Positions 25,797 through 34,860 of a DNA stretch of 64,000 nucleotides are shown here, one piece after another. Location: positions 1 to 64,000 of the forward strand of contig DATDIL010000143.1 in assembly GCA_036521075.1 (NCBI GenBank). Direction: 5' to 3'. The notes beneath the pieces were generated by a model, which did no database searches, was not told the DNA's origin, and saw only the letters and a list, made by a program, of their open reading frames with translations. The DNA is from DAIDKA01 sp036521075 (GTDB lineage: Bacteria; Pseudomonadota; Gammaproteobacteria; Steroidobacterales; Steroidobacteraceae). Position 1 is the first letter of the stretch. Every line of letters begins with the position of its first letter. A program made the translations under genes and the position numbers.

Positions 25797-26627
25797 ATGT
25801 TGATCGCACGCGGATTATGCAAGTCATACGGAAACTTCCTGGCCGTGCACGATGTGTCCGTAACGGTATCGGCCGGTGAGATCGTCGGGCTGCTCGGACC
25901 CAACGGTGCCGGCAAGTCGACGACGGCCGCAATGCTGTGCGGCATCACCTGCGCCGATGCGGGCGTCATTACGGTGGATACGGTGCCCTTGGGTGAGCGA
26001 ACCCACGATGCCAAGCGGCTGATCGGACTGGTGCCGCAGGATCTGGCGCTTATCGAGGATCTGTCGGCGCTCGAGAACATCATGCTGTTCGGTTCCCTCT
26101 ACGGCATCAAGGGCGCAGTGCTGCGATCGCGTGCCCGCGAGGCGCTGGAGCTCGTCGGACTGGCAGACCGGGCCAGGAGCCGGCCGGCGACATTCAGCGG
26201 TGGCATGAAGCGGCGATTGAATATCGCCTGCGCCCTGGTGCACGATCCCAAGGTGCTCGTGCTCGATGAGCCCACGGTGGGCATCGATCCCCAGAGCCGA
26301 AACCACATATTCGAAAACCTCGAAACCCTGCGCTCGCGGGGCAAGGCCCTGCTCTATACAACCCACTATATGGAGGAGGTCGAGCGGCTCTGCGATCGGA
26401 TCATCATCATCGATCACGGTCGAGTCGTGGTCGATGACTCGAAGGAAGCCTTGCGCGCACGTCTGCCGCAGAGCGCGAAACGCCGTTACGAAATTTCCGG
26501 CGACATCACCCCGGAAGTGCTGGCCGAGTTGCAGGCGCGGGGAATTCAGTCGAAACCCATGGATGATGCATCCCTCGAGCAGGTGTTCCTGCACATGACG
26601 GGACGGGAACTGAGGGACGCGGTATGA
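25797..26627 (+). CDS. ABC transporter ATP-binding protein
   Basis: The 276-residue protein has all ABC ATPase motifs: Walker A GPNGAGKST at about residues 39-47, a Q-loop (LVPQDLALIEDL), the signature FSGGMKRRL, Walker B VLVLDEPTVGID and the H-loop YTTHYMEEVERLC. The layout is that of the DrrA/CcmA-like ABC-2 exporter ATPases, with a C-terminal extension of about 60 residues. It pairs with the permease that overlaps its stop by four bases (ATGA). The exporter probably moves a small hydrophobic compound or lipid; the substrate is unknown. Confidence 0.94.
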   Translation: MLIARGLCKSYGNFLAVHDVSVTVSAGEIVGLLGPNGAGKSTTAAMLCGITCADAGVITVDTVPLGERTHDAKRLIGLVPQDLALIEDLSALENIMLFGSLYGIKGAVLRSRAREALELVGLADRARSRPATFSGGMKRRLNIACALVHDPKVLVLDEPTVGIDPQSRNHIFENLETLRSRGKALLYTTHYMEEVERLCDRIIIIDHGRVVVDDSKEALRARLPQSAKRRYEISGDITPEVLAELQARGIQSKPMDDASLEQVFLHMTGRELRDAV

Positions 26628-27814
26628 GCGCCTTCGCAGCACTGGTCCGCAAGGACGTCACTTTGTATCTCACAAACCGACGTGCGCTGCTGATGGCATT
26701 GGTGGCGCCCGTGCTCATCGGGGCATTCATGGGCGCCGTGCTCGGCGGTGCGCCGGCCAAACCGACCGCCGTACCATTTGCGGTGGTCGATCTGGATCGA
26801 AGTGCCATCTCGCAGCGCGTCGTGGCCGCACTGACCAAGGACGGTGCGTTCACCGTGCAGGCATTGCCGCAACCACAGGCGCTCGATCTGGTGCGCAAGG
26901 GAAAGCTCAGGGCTGCGGCGATTTTTCCGCCAGGATTCGGCAAACAGGCGACTGAAGCCCTGTTCCGGCCAGACGCCACGAAACCACGGATTGACCTGCA
27001 TTTTGACCCGTCGCAAGCCGCCACATTGGCAATGATCAAGGGGCTGCTGACCCAGGACGTCATGCAGGCCGTGACTGCGGTTCCTTTGGGAGCGGATGCC
27101 GACAGCATCGACCACGTACGGGATCTTGTGGCAAGCGATGCAAAGCTCGGCTCTCCCCAAGGGTTGACGGTGCCGTACGTGACGCGCGATTACGAAGTCA
27201 CGAGCGGCGAGCGATCCTACAACCCCTACGCACATTCCTTCGCCAGCATGACGGTGCAGTTCATCCTGTTGATGGGTGTTGAACTGGGTGTCGGACTATT
27301 GCTGATGCGTCGCACGGGGCTGTGGCAACGGCTGCGCGCTGCACCTTTGTCGCGTGCGACCGTGCTCGGCGGTCGCATTGCATCCGGCACGATCATTGCG
27401 CTGCTGCTGATTGGCGGAAATTTCGTTGCCGCGATTCTGTTGTTCGGGGTCCGCATCGAAGGCAGCGTGCTTGGCTTTGTGGGGGTCGCCGTGGCCTTCG
27501 CGATGCTGACCTCTTCGCTTGGCCTATTGATTGCGGCGGTAGGCAGGACGCCCGAGGCGACCCGCGGTATGGCGATCGTTCTGACGTTGCTGCTCGTCAT
27601 GCTGGGGGGCGCCTGGGTCCCCACCTTCGTATTTCCGGATTGGCTGCAGTCCGTGACGCGCTTCGTCCCCACCCGCTGGGCCATCGATGGGTTCGATGCG
27701 ATGACCTGGCGCGCGCAGGCGCTCGGCGCAGTTGTGTGGCCGATGGCGGGGATGCTGGGGCTCAGCGCCGTCCTCGGTGCCGCCGCCGTATACCTGTTCC
27801 GGTGGGAAGAATAA
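26624..27814 (+). CDS. ABC-2 type exporter permease
   Basis: The 396-residue membrane protein has the ABC-2 permease layout: one N-terminal helix (RRALLMALVAPVLIGAFMGA), a long periplasmic loop of about 200 residues (FAVVDLDRSAISQRVVAAL, VQALPQPQALDLVRKGKLRA), then five helices ending in GMLGLSAVLGAAAVYLF. The motif SFASMTVQFILLMGVELGVG opens the C-terminal membrane block. This is the DrrB/YhfA-like type used for drug or lipid export. Gene order puts it last in the operon that begins at 24322. Confidence 0.9.
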   Translation: MSAFAALVRKDVTLYLTNRRALLMALVAPVLIGAFMGAVLGGAPAKPTAVPFAVVDLDRSAISQRVVAALTKDGAFTVQALPQPQALDLVRKGKLRAAAIFPPGFGKQATEALFRPDATKPRIDLHFDPSQAATLAMIKGLLTQDVMQAVTAVPLGADADSIDHVRDLVASDAKLGSPQGLTVPYVTRDYEVTSGERSYNPYAHSFASMTVQFILLMGVELGVGLLLMRRTGLWQRLRAAPLSRATVLGGRIASGTIIALLLIGGNFVAAILLFGVRIEGSVLGFVGVAVAFAMLTSSLGLLIAAVGRTPEATRGMAIVLTLLLVMLGGAWVPTFVFPDWLQSVTRFVPTRWAIDGFDAMTWRAQALGAVVWPMAGMLGLSAVLGAAAVYLFRWEE

Positions 27815-27856
27815 AGCACCGGGGGCGCGTATTTGCGTGCAGGTTGACGATGTTGT

Positions 27857-27884
27857 AGTATCTCCCACAGATGTAGGAGGTACT
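27857..27884. promoter_or_regulatory. BlaI/MecI-type operator overlapping the blaI ribosome site
   Basis: A 28-base dyad with 13-base arms around GA: left AGTATCTCCCACA (27857-27869), right TGTAGGAGGTACT (27872-27884), with 11 of 13 positions complementary. The centre, CACA-GA-TGTA, is one base off the TACA-nn-TGTA core of BlaI/MecI operators. The right arm contains the AGGAGG ribosome site of the blaI gene, so repressor binding would also block translation signals. Confidence 0.7.
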
Positions 27885-27891
27885 CCGACAT

Positions 27892-28269
27892 ATGTCGCAG
27901 AAGAGACTTAGTCGACTGGAACTGCGGATCATGGAGGCCCTGTGGAAACACGGCACGGCATCCGTTCGGGAGATCCAGGAAAGTCTGCCGGAGAAGGGCC
28001 GCCCGGCCCACAACACGGTGCAGACGATGCTGACGCGGCTCGAGGCGAAGCAAGCGGTTCGTCGTGCCAAGAAAATCAGCAATGCACACATCTACGAACC
28101 GACGATCTCGCGTGATGCGACGCAGCGCCTGCTCGTCGATGAGCTGCTGGGATTCTTCGGCGGACGCGCCGCGCCGTTGGTGTCGCATCTCATCGAGTCC
28201 GGACAGCTCACCTTGCAGGACGTGGAAGAGGCCCGAAAGACGCTGAAGAAGGAAAGCGAGCGTGACTGA
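27892..28269 (+). CDS. blaI: BlaI/MecI-family transcriptional repressor
   Basis: The 125-residue protein has the BlaI fold: an N-terminal winged helix (LSRLELRIMEALWKHGTASV, REIQESLPEKGRPAHNTVQT, MLTRLEAKQAVRRAKKI) and a C-terminal dimerisation and cleavage segment (DELLGFFGGRAAPLVSHLIE). It begins MSQKRLSRLELRIMEALW behind an AGGAGG ribosome site that lies inside its own operator. BlaI is inactivated by cleavage after BlaR1 senses a beta-lactam or other cell-wall signal. Here the sensor gene overlaps it by eight bases. Confidence 0.93.
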   Translation: MSQKRLSRLELRIMEALWKHGTASVREIQESLPEKGRPAHNTVQTMLTRLEAKQAVRRAKKISNAHIYEPTISRDATQRLLVDELLGFFGGRAAPLVSHLIESGQLTLQDVEEARKTLKKESERD

Positions 28270-30004
28270 CCTCCCTGGCATGGCGCTGGCAAATCACATC
28301 TGGCAATCCACGTTATTCGCCGTGGCGCTCGGATGCCTCACGCTCCTGCTGCGCAAGAACAGCGCGCGCGTTCGCTGCCTGATGTGGCTTGCAGCTTCGG
28401 CGAAATTCCTGGTTCCCTTTGCTTTACTGACCGCCGTTGGGTCGCAGATACCGTGGCCTGCCAGGCTAGGTCACGCGACGCTGCCTGCTTTTGTATCGAC
28501 TGCGAGTCGAACGGCCGTGCAGCTCACGCAATTGAGCGGGCAAAGCGCGACGACACTAGCGCGAGTCGCTCACGCCTCTCATTACGGCGACATGGTCCCG
28601 GTCGGGATCGCATTGCTCTGGGCCCTGGGCGCGCTGGTCGCGGCCGCGCATTGGTTCACCCGTTGGCTGACTGTTCGGCGCGCGCTGCGTGAGTCGACGC
28701 CAACGAACCTGGCATTTGTTATTCCGGTGCGGGCGTCGACCTCGCATCTTGAGCCGGCGGTCGTGGGAATTCTTCGTCCCGTGCTGCTGCTTCCTGCAGG
28801 GGTGGAACGACACCTCGCTGCGGATGAGATGGAAGCCGTGCTGGCTCATGAGCGTTGCCACGTGGTGTGGCGCGACAACCTGGCCGCCACTGTTCACATG
28901 TTCGTGGAAGCGCTCTTCTGGTTCCATCCCCTTATCTGGTGGCTCGGCACACGCATGGTCAATGAGCGCGAGCGCGCCTGTGATGAACAGGTGCTGGCTC
29001 AGGGCTACTCGTGCCGCAGCTATGCCGAGGGCATTCTGAAGGTTTGCGAGCACTACTTGAAGGCGCCGCTTATCAGCGTCGCTGGCGTTGGCGGCGCGAG
29101 GTTATGCCGACGAATCGAGGCAATTATGAAAAACAGACTGATTGAACGCCTAGGTGCCGTCCGAAAAGTGGTTCTCACCCTGGTAGCCAGCGCAACGATT
29201 GCGATACCAGTCGCAATTGGAATTCTTACTTCGCCTCACGCCCGCGCCGCGGCAGCTGATGCGGAGGCGCACATCTCCAGCCTACGCAATGTCTCCATCA
29301 AGTTGGCCGTCCCCAGTTCAGGCGTCGGGGGGGCTTATAACGCATTCGGCCTGACGTTGCAGGACGAGGCCAGAGTGCAAACGGTCTACTCCCTGCGGTA
29401 CGTGATTGCAAACGCCTATGGCGTCGATCCGTCACAGGTTGTGGGAAAGGACTTGAGCAAGGAGCCCGTGTACGAGGTCACGATGGACAATCCGGCGCGA
29501 CTCAGCCGCACCGCAACGGGGGAAGAGCGCAGTGCGAGCTTCAAAGAATCAATCAGGGAGCTTCCCGGGCTGACGCGGGACCTGCTCGCAACGCATTTCG
29601 GTCTTGTCGTCAAACGAGAGCAAAGACAGATGCCGGGCTATGTACTCACGATCGGCTCCGGCGGCTCGAAGCTGGATCAGGATTCGGAGGCCCCCTTTTG
29701 GAAGGAAGGTGCGGGATATTCGCAAGGGGAGATTTTCGCAACGAAGGCTCCCATAGGCCTGATTGTGAGATTGCTTGACAGCATGTTCCGGGCCCCGGTT
29801 GTCGATCAAACCGGACTTAAGGGTACCTATGACTACAAACTGACATGGCCACCATCCTCGCCGGGCGCAAGTCCTGAGCCGGCCACGATGGCGAAGGCAC
29901 TGCAAGAACAGCTCGGCCTGCACCTGGAGCCCAAGCCCGTCACCGAGGACGTCATCAATGTCGTCAGTTTGAAATCCCCCGCACAAATACTGACTGCCAG
30001 GTGA
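28262..30004 (+). CDS. BlaR1-like M56 metallopeptidase sensor fused to a TIGR03435-like domain
   Basis: Starting at GTG 28262, the 580-residue protein has BlaR1-like membrane helices (SVALGCLTLLLRKNS-type segments, ALLWALGALVAAAHWF) and the M56 zinc motif MEAVLAHERCHVVWRDN, with HERCH as HExxH. The following FWFHPLIWWLGTRMVNERERACDE supplies the third ligand. Residues after about 270 switch to a single helix, then a domain of about 290 residues in place of the usual penicillin-binding sensor: VQTVYSLRYVIANAYGVDPS, LLATHFGLVVKREQRQMPGY. That stretch resembles TIGR03435/DUF3738, a family expanded in soil Acidobacteria. It should cleave BlaI, but probably responds to a different signal. Confidence 0.85.
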   Translation: MTDLPGMALANHIWQSTLFAVALGCLTLLLRKNSARVRCLMWLAASAKFLVPFALLTAVGSQIPWPARLGHATLPAFVSTASRTAVQLTQLSGQSATTLARVAHASHYGDMVPVGIALLWALGALVAAAHWFTRWLTVRRALRESTPTNLAFVIPVRASTSHLEPAVVGILRPVLLLPAGVERHLAADEMEAVLAHERCHVVWRDNLAATVHMFVEALFWFHPLIWWLGTRMVNERERACDEQVLAQGYSCRSYAEGILKVCEHYLKAPLISVAGVGGARLCRRIEAIMKNRLIERLGAVRKVVLTLVASATIAIPVAIGILTSPHARAAAADAEAHISSLRNVSIKLAVPSSGVGGAYNAFGLTLQDEARVQTVYSLRYVIANAYGVDPSQVVGKDLSKEPVYEVTMDNPARLSRTATGEERSASFKESIRELPGLTRDLLATHFGLVVKREQRQMPGYVLTIGSGGSKLDQDSEAPFWKEGAGYSQGEIFATKAPIGLIVRLLDSMFRAPVVDQTGLKGTYDYKLTWPPSSPGASPEPATMAKALQEQLGLHLEPKPVTEDVINVVSLKSPAQILTAR

Positions 30005-30073
30005 GGCAGAAGAAACGGCGATGAGGGGCAGTTCAGACAGGCCGCATTCGTGGTCAGCCCCGGCCGCGGTGCG

Positions 30074-30733
30074 TCAGGCAGGCTGCGCTGCCTTGTCGGC
30101 CAGTTGCCGCAACACCCCCTCGAATACATCGACCGGTTGGCCGCCTTCAATGAGATGCCGATCGTTGACGATGACGGCCGGCACGGCATTGATGCCGTGG
30201 TCGCGGTAGAACTCTTCGCGTGCGCGCACCTCGGCGGCGTATTGGTCTGACGCGAGGATCTCCCGGGTGCGTGCCGGGTCCAGTCCGACCTGTGCCGCGA
30301 TGCCGGCCAGAACCGCATGATTGCCGGGGTCCGCGCCGTCGGTGAAATAGGCGTCGAACAGGGCCTGCTTCAATTGCAGCTGCTTGCCCTCAAGGCCTGC
30401 CCAGTGCAGCAGCCGGTGGGCGTCAAAGGTGTTGTAGATCCGGGTGCGCTTGCCCATGTCGAAGCGAAATCCCAGCTCCGCGCCGCGGGTGCGGATCATT
30501 TCCTGGCGCTGCGCGAACTGCTGGACCGAGGAGCCATACTTCTGGGCGATATGCTCGGCAATGTCCTGGCCACCCGGCCCCATCTCGGGATTGAGTTCGA
30601 AGGGCTGGAAATGCAGTTCGGTCTCGATGTCGTTGCGCAGCCGGCCCAGTGCCGCGAGCAGGGCCTGAAGCCCGATCGCACACCACGGACAGGACACATC
30701 AGAAACAAAGTCGAGCTTCATCCTGGCGCTCAT
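30074..30733 (-). CDS. DsbA/FrnE-family thiol oxidoreductase
   Basis: ATG 30733, with GGGAGG five bases upstream, gives 219 residues; the frame continues upstream but is antisense to the molybdenum operon. It begins MSARMKLDFVSDVSCPWC, with CPWC near residues 15-18 as the redox pair, and continues with LDPARTREILASDQYAAEVR and GINAVPAVIVNDRHLIEGGQ. This matches the FrnE/YwbO branch of DsbA-like proteins, which are cytoplasmic or lack a signal. They catalyse disulfide isomerisation or polyketide reactions; here the role is unknown. It is divergent from the molybdenum hydroxylase operon. Confidence 0.9.
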   Translation of the reverse strand: MSARMKLDFVSDVSCPWCAIGLQALLAALGRLRNDIETELHFQPFELNPEMGPGGQDIAEHIAQKYGSSVQQFAQRQEMIRTRGAELGFRFDMGKRTRIYNTFDAHRLLHWAGLEGKQLQLKQALFDAYFTDGADPGNHAVLAGIAAQVGLDPARTREILASDQYAAEVRAREEFYRDHGINAVPAVIVNDRHLIEGGQPVDVFEGVLRQLADKAAQPA

Positions 30734-30800
30734 AAACCTCCCGTGAGGACTGGCCGGTCTTTGAAGCGTTATACTCCGCGCGGACATGCTTGGGGGCACA

Positions 30801-31424
30801 ATGGGTGAGTTAGAGGCGGAGGCCGTCCGGGTATCGCGGCGCGAGTTCATCAAGCGGGTGATCGCCTCCGGTGCCGTGGCTTCGGCCGCCACCTATGTCT
30901 ACGGGGGCCTGTCCGGCTGCGCCAAACGGGGTGGCTCGCTCGCAGGCGCGGTGGAGCGGCTGATCTCCCTCAACGTCAATGGACAGGTCCGGCGGGTGGA
31001 CGTCCTGCCGCAGGAAACCCTCGCCATGACCTTGCGCTACAAGCTCGGTCTGACTGGCACCAAGCTGGGTTGCGACCGGGGTGAGTGCGGCGCCTGCACC
31101 GTCATGCTGAACGACATCACCCACAATTCATGTTCGGTGCTGACGCACAGCGTGCGCGATCGTCGCGTGACCACCGTCGAAGGGGTGGGCGGCCCCAATG
31201 GCGAGCTGCACCCGGTGCAGCAGGCCTTCATCGATGAGCTGTCACCGCAATGCGGCTTCTGCACGCCCGGCCAGGTCGTCTCGGCCGTGGCGCTGCTGAA
31301 GCGCAACCCGCACCCCACGCGCGATGAATGCCGCGCTGCAATGGCGGGTAATCTGTGCCGTTGCGGGGCATACGACAACTATCTCAATGGCATCATGCGC
31401 GCCGCCGGCACGGGTGCCGCATGA
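30801..31424 (+). CDS. molybdenum hydroxylase small subunit, two [2Fe-2S] clusters, Tat signal
   Basis: ATG 30801, behind GGGGGC, gives 207 residues (30786 is a possible earlier start). The N-terminus carries a twin-arginine signal, SRREFIKRVIASGAVASAA, and the rest holds two [2Fe-2S] domains. Plant-type ferredoxin cysteines appear in CDRGECGACTVML, and the all-helical domain in CGFCTPGQVVSA and NLCRCGAYDNY. This is the PaoA-like small subunit of the xanthine dehydrogenase/aldehyde oxidase family. The Tat signal means the whole complex is carried folded to the periplasm. It overlaps the large subunit gene by four bases. Confidence 0.93.
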   Translation: MGELEAEAVRVSRREFIKRVIASGAVASAATYVYGGLSGCAKRGGSLAGAVERLISLNVNGQVRRVDVLPQETLAMTLRYKLGLTGTKLGCDRGECGACTVMLNDITHNSCSVLTHSVRDRRVTTVEGVGGPNGELHPVQQAFIDELSPQCGFCTPGQVVSAVALLKRNPHPTRDECRAAMAGNLCRCGAYDNYLNGIMRAAGTGAA

Positions 31425-33826
31425 GCTACAAGCTGCTCGGACAGGACTTCACGCCACCGGATGTGTTCGCGAAGGTCACCGGTACCGCGAAGTACGCGGA
31501 GGACTTCCGTGCCGACGGCATGGTGTTCTGCCGCCTGGTCACCAGCCCGATGCCGCACGCGCGGGTGCGAAGCATCGATGTCTCGGCGGCACTGGCGCTG
31601 CCCGGCGTGCTCGGTGTGCTGCTGCCCGGTGAGGTGACGCCGGTGCAGGAACCGAATCCTCCGATCCTCACCGATGAGCCCCAGTTCGTCGGCGCCCCGA
31701 TCATGGCGCTTGCAGCAGTGGATGAGACGACGGCGCAGGATGCAATCGACCTCATCAAGCTCGACCTGGAACCTTTGCCCTTCGTCGTGGACCCCCTGCA
31801 CAGCCTGCATCCGGACGGCCCGGCGGCGCGCGCCGACGGCAACAACGTCGGTGCCGGAGGCCTGAAGCTGCAGTCGCTGAAATGGACGCGCGAGGATTTC
31901 GAGCAGGCGAAGCCCGGCCAGATGCCGATGGGCAAGCCCGCCGAAAACTGGTCGTACGGCGATGTGGAGGCGGGGTTCGCGAAGTCCAAAGTCGTCTACG
32001 ACGACAGCTTCGTGACGGCGAGCAACTCCCATCACAGCCTCGAACCGCGCACCACCTTTGCCTATTGGCAGAACGGCAAGTGCTTCGTGCATGGATCGAC
32101 CCAGAGCCAGTCGTTCGTGGTGCCGGGCCTTGCGCAGTACATCGGCATCAAGCCCGATGACCTCGTGTACATCTCGGAGTTCTGCGGCGGCGGCTTCGGC
32201 TCCAAGGGCGCCGCCTTTCCGAGCATGGCCATTCCGGCATTGATGGCGCGCAAGCTGAACCGGCCGGTCATGATGCGGGTCAGCCGCGCCGAAGAGTACT
32301 ACATCGGCCATGCGCGCAACGGCTTCCAGGGTCGCGTCAAACTCGGCTTTGGCGCGGACGGTCGCCTGCTTGCAGCCGACTTGTACATCGTGCAGGAAAG
32401 CGGCGCCTACAACGGCTTCATCGACTTCCGCAATGCGGCAGATGCGCTGTCGGTGGTGTACCAGCCACTGGCCATGCGCTGGCGTGGCATCCCCGTCTAC
32501 ACCAATACGCCGACGCGCTCCGCGCAACGCGGCCCGGGTGAGAATCAGATCGCCTGCATACTGGAGCCGCTGATGGATCGTGCGGCCCGGGACCTTAAGA
32601 TCGACCGCCTGCAGCTGCGGAACATCAATGCACCGCAGACCGGTTCGAAGGTTGGGTCGAACCGCCGCAACGTGACCAGTTCATACCTGCGCGATGCCCA
32701 GCAGCAAGGCGCGGCACGGTTCGGCTGGGCCGAGCGCATCAGCCGCAGCGGCCAGCGCCACGGGTCCAAGGTGACCGGCATCGGCGTCGGGCAGGCCTAC
32801 CACCCCGCCGGCTTCAACGGCTTCGATGGCCTGGTGCGCATCACCCCCGATGGCAAGTTGCACATCCACACCGGTGTCGGCAATCTCGGCACGTTTTCCC
32901 ACTCCGCTACGGCGCGCATCGCCGCCGAAGTGCTGCAGTACGACTGGGACAACTGCATCGTGGAGCGCGGGGACTCGCGCAAACACCTGCCCTGGAACAT
33001 CGGCCAGTTCGGCAGCAACACCTCCTTCACCATGGCGCGCACCAACTACGTCGCCGCCATGGACGCGTTGGCGAAGATGAAGGAGATCGCGGCGCGCGAC
33101 CTGGGCGGGCATCCCGATGACTATGCCATCGACGGCACGCGGATTTTCGCCAAGGGCAACTCCCAGCGCGGCATGACCTACGCCGCGCTCGCGCAGCGCG
33201 CCATCAAGCTGGCCGGCAAGTACTCAGGCTTTGAGCTGCCGCATGACATCAATCCCATGACACGCACCTCGGCCACCGCGCTCGCCGGCAGTGGTTTGAT
33301 CGGCGTGGCCAAGGACACCCTGCCGGTGGGCGGGGAGACCGCGGCGTTCGCCTGCGCGTTCGCCGAAGTCGAGGTGGACCTGGAGACCGGGCAGCATCGC
33401 ATCATCGAGATACTGAATGTCGGGGACTGCGGCACGGTGATCCATCCCATGGGCCTGACGACACAGCTCAAGGGCGCGACGGTGCAGGGCATCAGCATCG
33501 CCACGCTGGAGCACCTCATCTTCGATCCGCAGAACGGCCTGCCGGGACACGTGGGGTTGTACCAGGCGCGACCCGCGACCTATCTGGATGTGCCCCCGCA
33601 GCTGAACGCCGACTGGGTGAACAAACCGGATCCGACCAGCCCGATGGGCACGAAGGGCATCGGCGAGCCGCCCTTGGGAGCGGCCGCATCGGCCGTGATC
33701 TGTGCCATCTCCGATGCCTTAGGCGGGCATGTGTTCAACCGCACGCCTATAAAGGTCGACATGGTGTTGAACGTGGCGATGAAGCGGCCTGCGGCGCATG
33801 CGCCGCTGCAAGTGAATACGGACTAG
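31421..33826 (+). CDS. molybdenum hydroxylase large subunit (molybdopterin)
   Basis: ATG 31421 gives 801 residues without a signal peptide, so it must ride out on the Tat-tagged small subunit. Seen features: KVTGTAKYAEDFRADGMVF at the start, FCGGGFGSKGAAFPSMAI (molybdopterin contact), RVSRAEEYYIGHARNGFQG, and the catalytic Glu in KGIGEPPLGAAASAVI near the end. This is the PaoC/xanthine dehydrogenase-type subunit that hydroxylates aldehydes or purines with water as the oxygen source. The substrate is not deducible. The gene order is small-large-FAD, differing from the paoABC order of small-FAD-large. Confidence 0.93.
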   Translation: MSYKLLGQDFTPPDVFAKVTGTAKYAEDFRADGMVFCRLVTSPMPHARVRSIDVSAALALPGVLGVLLPGEVTPVQEPNPPILTDEPQFVGAPIMALAAVDETTAQDAIDLIKLDLEPLPFVVDPLHSLHPDGPAARADGNNVGAGGLKLQSLKWTREDFEQAKPGQMPMGKPAENWSYGDVEAGFAKSKVVYDDSFVTASNSHHSLEPRTTFAYWQNGKCFVHGSTQSQSFVVPGLAQYIGIKPDDLVYISEFCGGGFGSKGAAFPSMAIPALMARKLNRPVMMRVSRAEEYYIGHARNGFQGRVKLGFGADGRLLAADLYIVQESGAYNGFIDFRNAADALSVVYQPLAMRWRGIPVYTNTPTRSAQRGPGENQIACILEPLMDRAARDLKIDRLQLRNINAPQTGSKVGSNRRNVTSSYLRDAQQQGAARFGWAERISRSGQRHGSKVTGIGVGQAYHPAGFNGFDGLVRITPDGKLHIHTGVGNLGTFSHSATARIAAEVLQYDWDNCIVERGDSRKHLPWNIGQFGSNTSFTMARTNYVAAMDALAKMKEIAARDLGGHPDDYAIDGTRIFAKGNSQRGMTYAALAQRAIKLAGKYSGFELPHDINPMTRTSATALAGSGLIGVAKDTLPVGGETAAFACAFAEVEVDLETGQHRIIEILNVGDCGTVIHPMGLTTQLKGATVQGISIATLEHLIFDPQNGLPGHVGLYQARPATYLDVPPQLNADWVNKPDPTSPMGTKGIGEPPLGAAASAVICAISDALGGHVFNRTPIKVDMVLNVAMKRPAAHAPLQVNTD

Positions 33827-33828
33827 CC

Positions 33829-34830
33829 ATGGCGATGCACCGCGACATGATGCCGCACTTTGAGCTGTACCAGCCCGACAGTGTGCAAGGCGCGCTCGAG
33901 CTGGCCCAGACCATTGGACCGGGCGCCTGGTTCCTCGCCGGCGGCAATGATTCGCTCGACTGGTTCAAGGACCGCAACAAACGCCCGGCGGCGGTCATCG
34001 ATCTGGCGGGCATCAAGGAACTCTATGGCATCCGCGAAACCGCGGACGGACTTGAGATCGGCGCCCTCACCAAATTGATTGACCTCGAACACTCGGATCC
34101 GGTGCGCGCCAGGTACTCACTGCTGGCGACTGCCGCCGGACGCGTGGCCAGTCCCCAGATCCGCAACAGCGGTACGCTCGGTGGCAACCTGTGCCAGGAC
34201 GCCCGCTGCTGGTACTACCGCTTTGGCGTCAGCTGCTACCGGGCGGGTGGCAACACCTGCTATGCCGACACGCCTCAGGGCATGAACCGCGAGCATTGCC
34301 TGTTTGGTGCCAGCCGCTGCGTCGCCGTGTCCCCCTCGGACACCGCGACGGCCGCCATGGCGCTCGATGCCCACATGGTGATCCGCGGCCCGGGCGGCGA
34401 GCGGGTCGTGACCGCGCAGCAGTTCTTCGTCGGACCCACGCAGGACATCACCCGCATGACCTCTCTGCAACCCGGCGAACTGCTGGTCGCGGTGCGCTTT
34501 CCCAAGGAGTGGGCGGGCGCCCGGTTCCACTTCGAGAAAGTCGCCGACCGCAACAGCTGGGACTTCGCCCTGGTGAGCGTTGCGGCAGCCCTGGTCGTCG
34601 ACAACGGCCTCATCACCCGCGCACGACTGGCCTGCGGCGCGGTGGAATGCGTGCCGCGCCGGCTGCAGTCGGTTGAACGGGCCGTGATCGGCAGGCCGCA
34701 AAACGAGGCCACCGCCGTGCTTGCCGGTCAGATTGCGGTCGAGGGCGCGACGCCCCTGCATTTCAATGGTTTCAAAGTATCGCTGATGGAGAATCTCGTG
34801 CGCCGCGCGCTGCGCCCGCAGATCGCCTAA
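33829..34830 (+). CDS. molybdenum hydroxylase FAD subunit with [4Fe-4S]-type cysteine insert
   Basis: The 333-residue protein has the FAD_binding_5 pattern (GAWFLAGGNDSLDWFKD, AVIDLAGIKELYGI, QIRNSGTLGGNLCQDARC) and the CO dehydrogenase flavoprotein C-terminal domain. A cysteine-rich insert follows the FAD motif: CWYYRFGVSCYRAGGNTC, then HCLFGASRC. PaoB of Escherichia coli and 4-hydroxybenzoyl-CoA reductase carry a [4Fe-4S] cluster in a similar insert. Electrons would run from the molybdenum centre through the 2Fe-2S clusters to FAD and this cluster. It begins three bases after the large subunit gene. Confidence 0.9.
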   Translation: MAMHRDMMPHFELYQPDSVQGALELAQTIGPGAWFLAGGNDSLDWFKDRNKRPAAVIDLAGIKELYGIRETADGLEIGALTKLIDLEHSDPVRARYSLLATAAGRVASPQIRNSGTLGGNLCQDARCWYYRFGVSCYRAGGNTCYADTPQGMNREHCLFGASRCVAVSPSDTATAAMALDAHMVIRGPGGERVVTAQQFFVGPTQDITRMTSLQPGELLVAVRFPKEWAGARFHFEKVADRNSWDFALVSVAAALVVDNGLITRARLACGAVECVPRRLQSVERAVIGRPQNEATAVLAGQIAVEGATPLHFNGFKVSLMENLVRRALRPQIA

Positions 34831-34860
34831 AGAGCCACGTAAACCCCGAGGTCGCAAGCA

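Noticed and set aside
31379..32527. 382-residue minus-strand frame
   Set aside because: It is antisense to the molybdenum hydroxylase large subunit and is Arg/His-rich, typical of shadow frames in GC-rich DNA.
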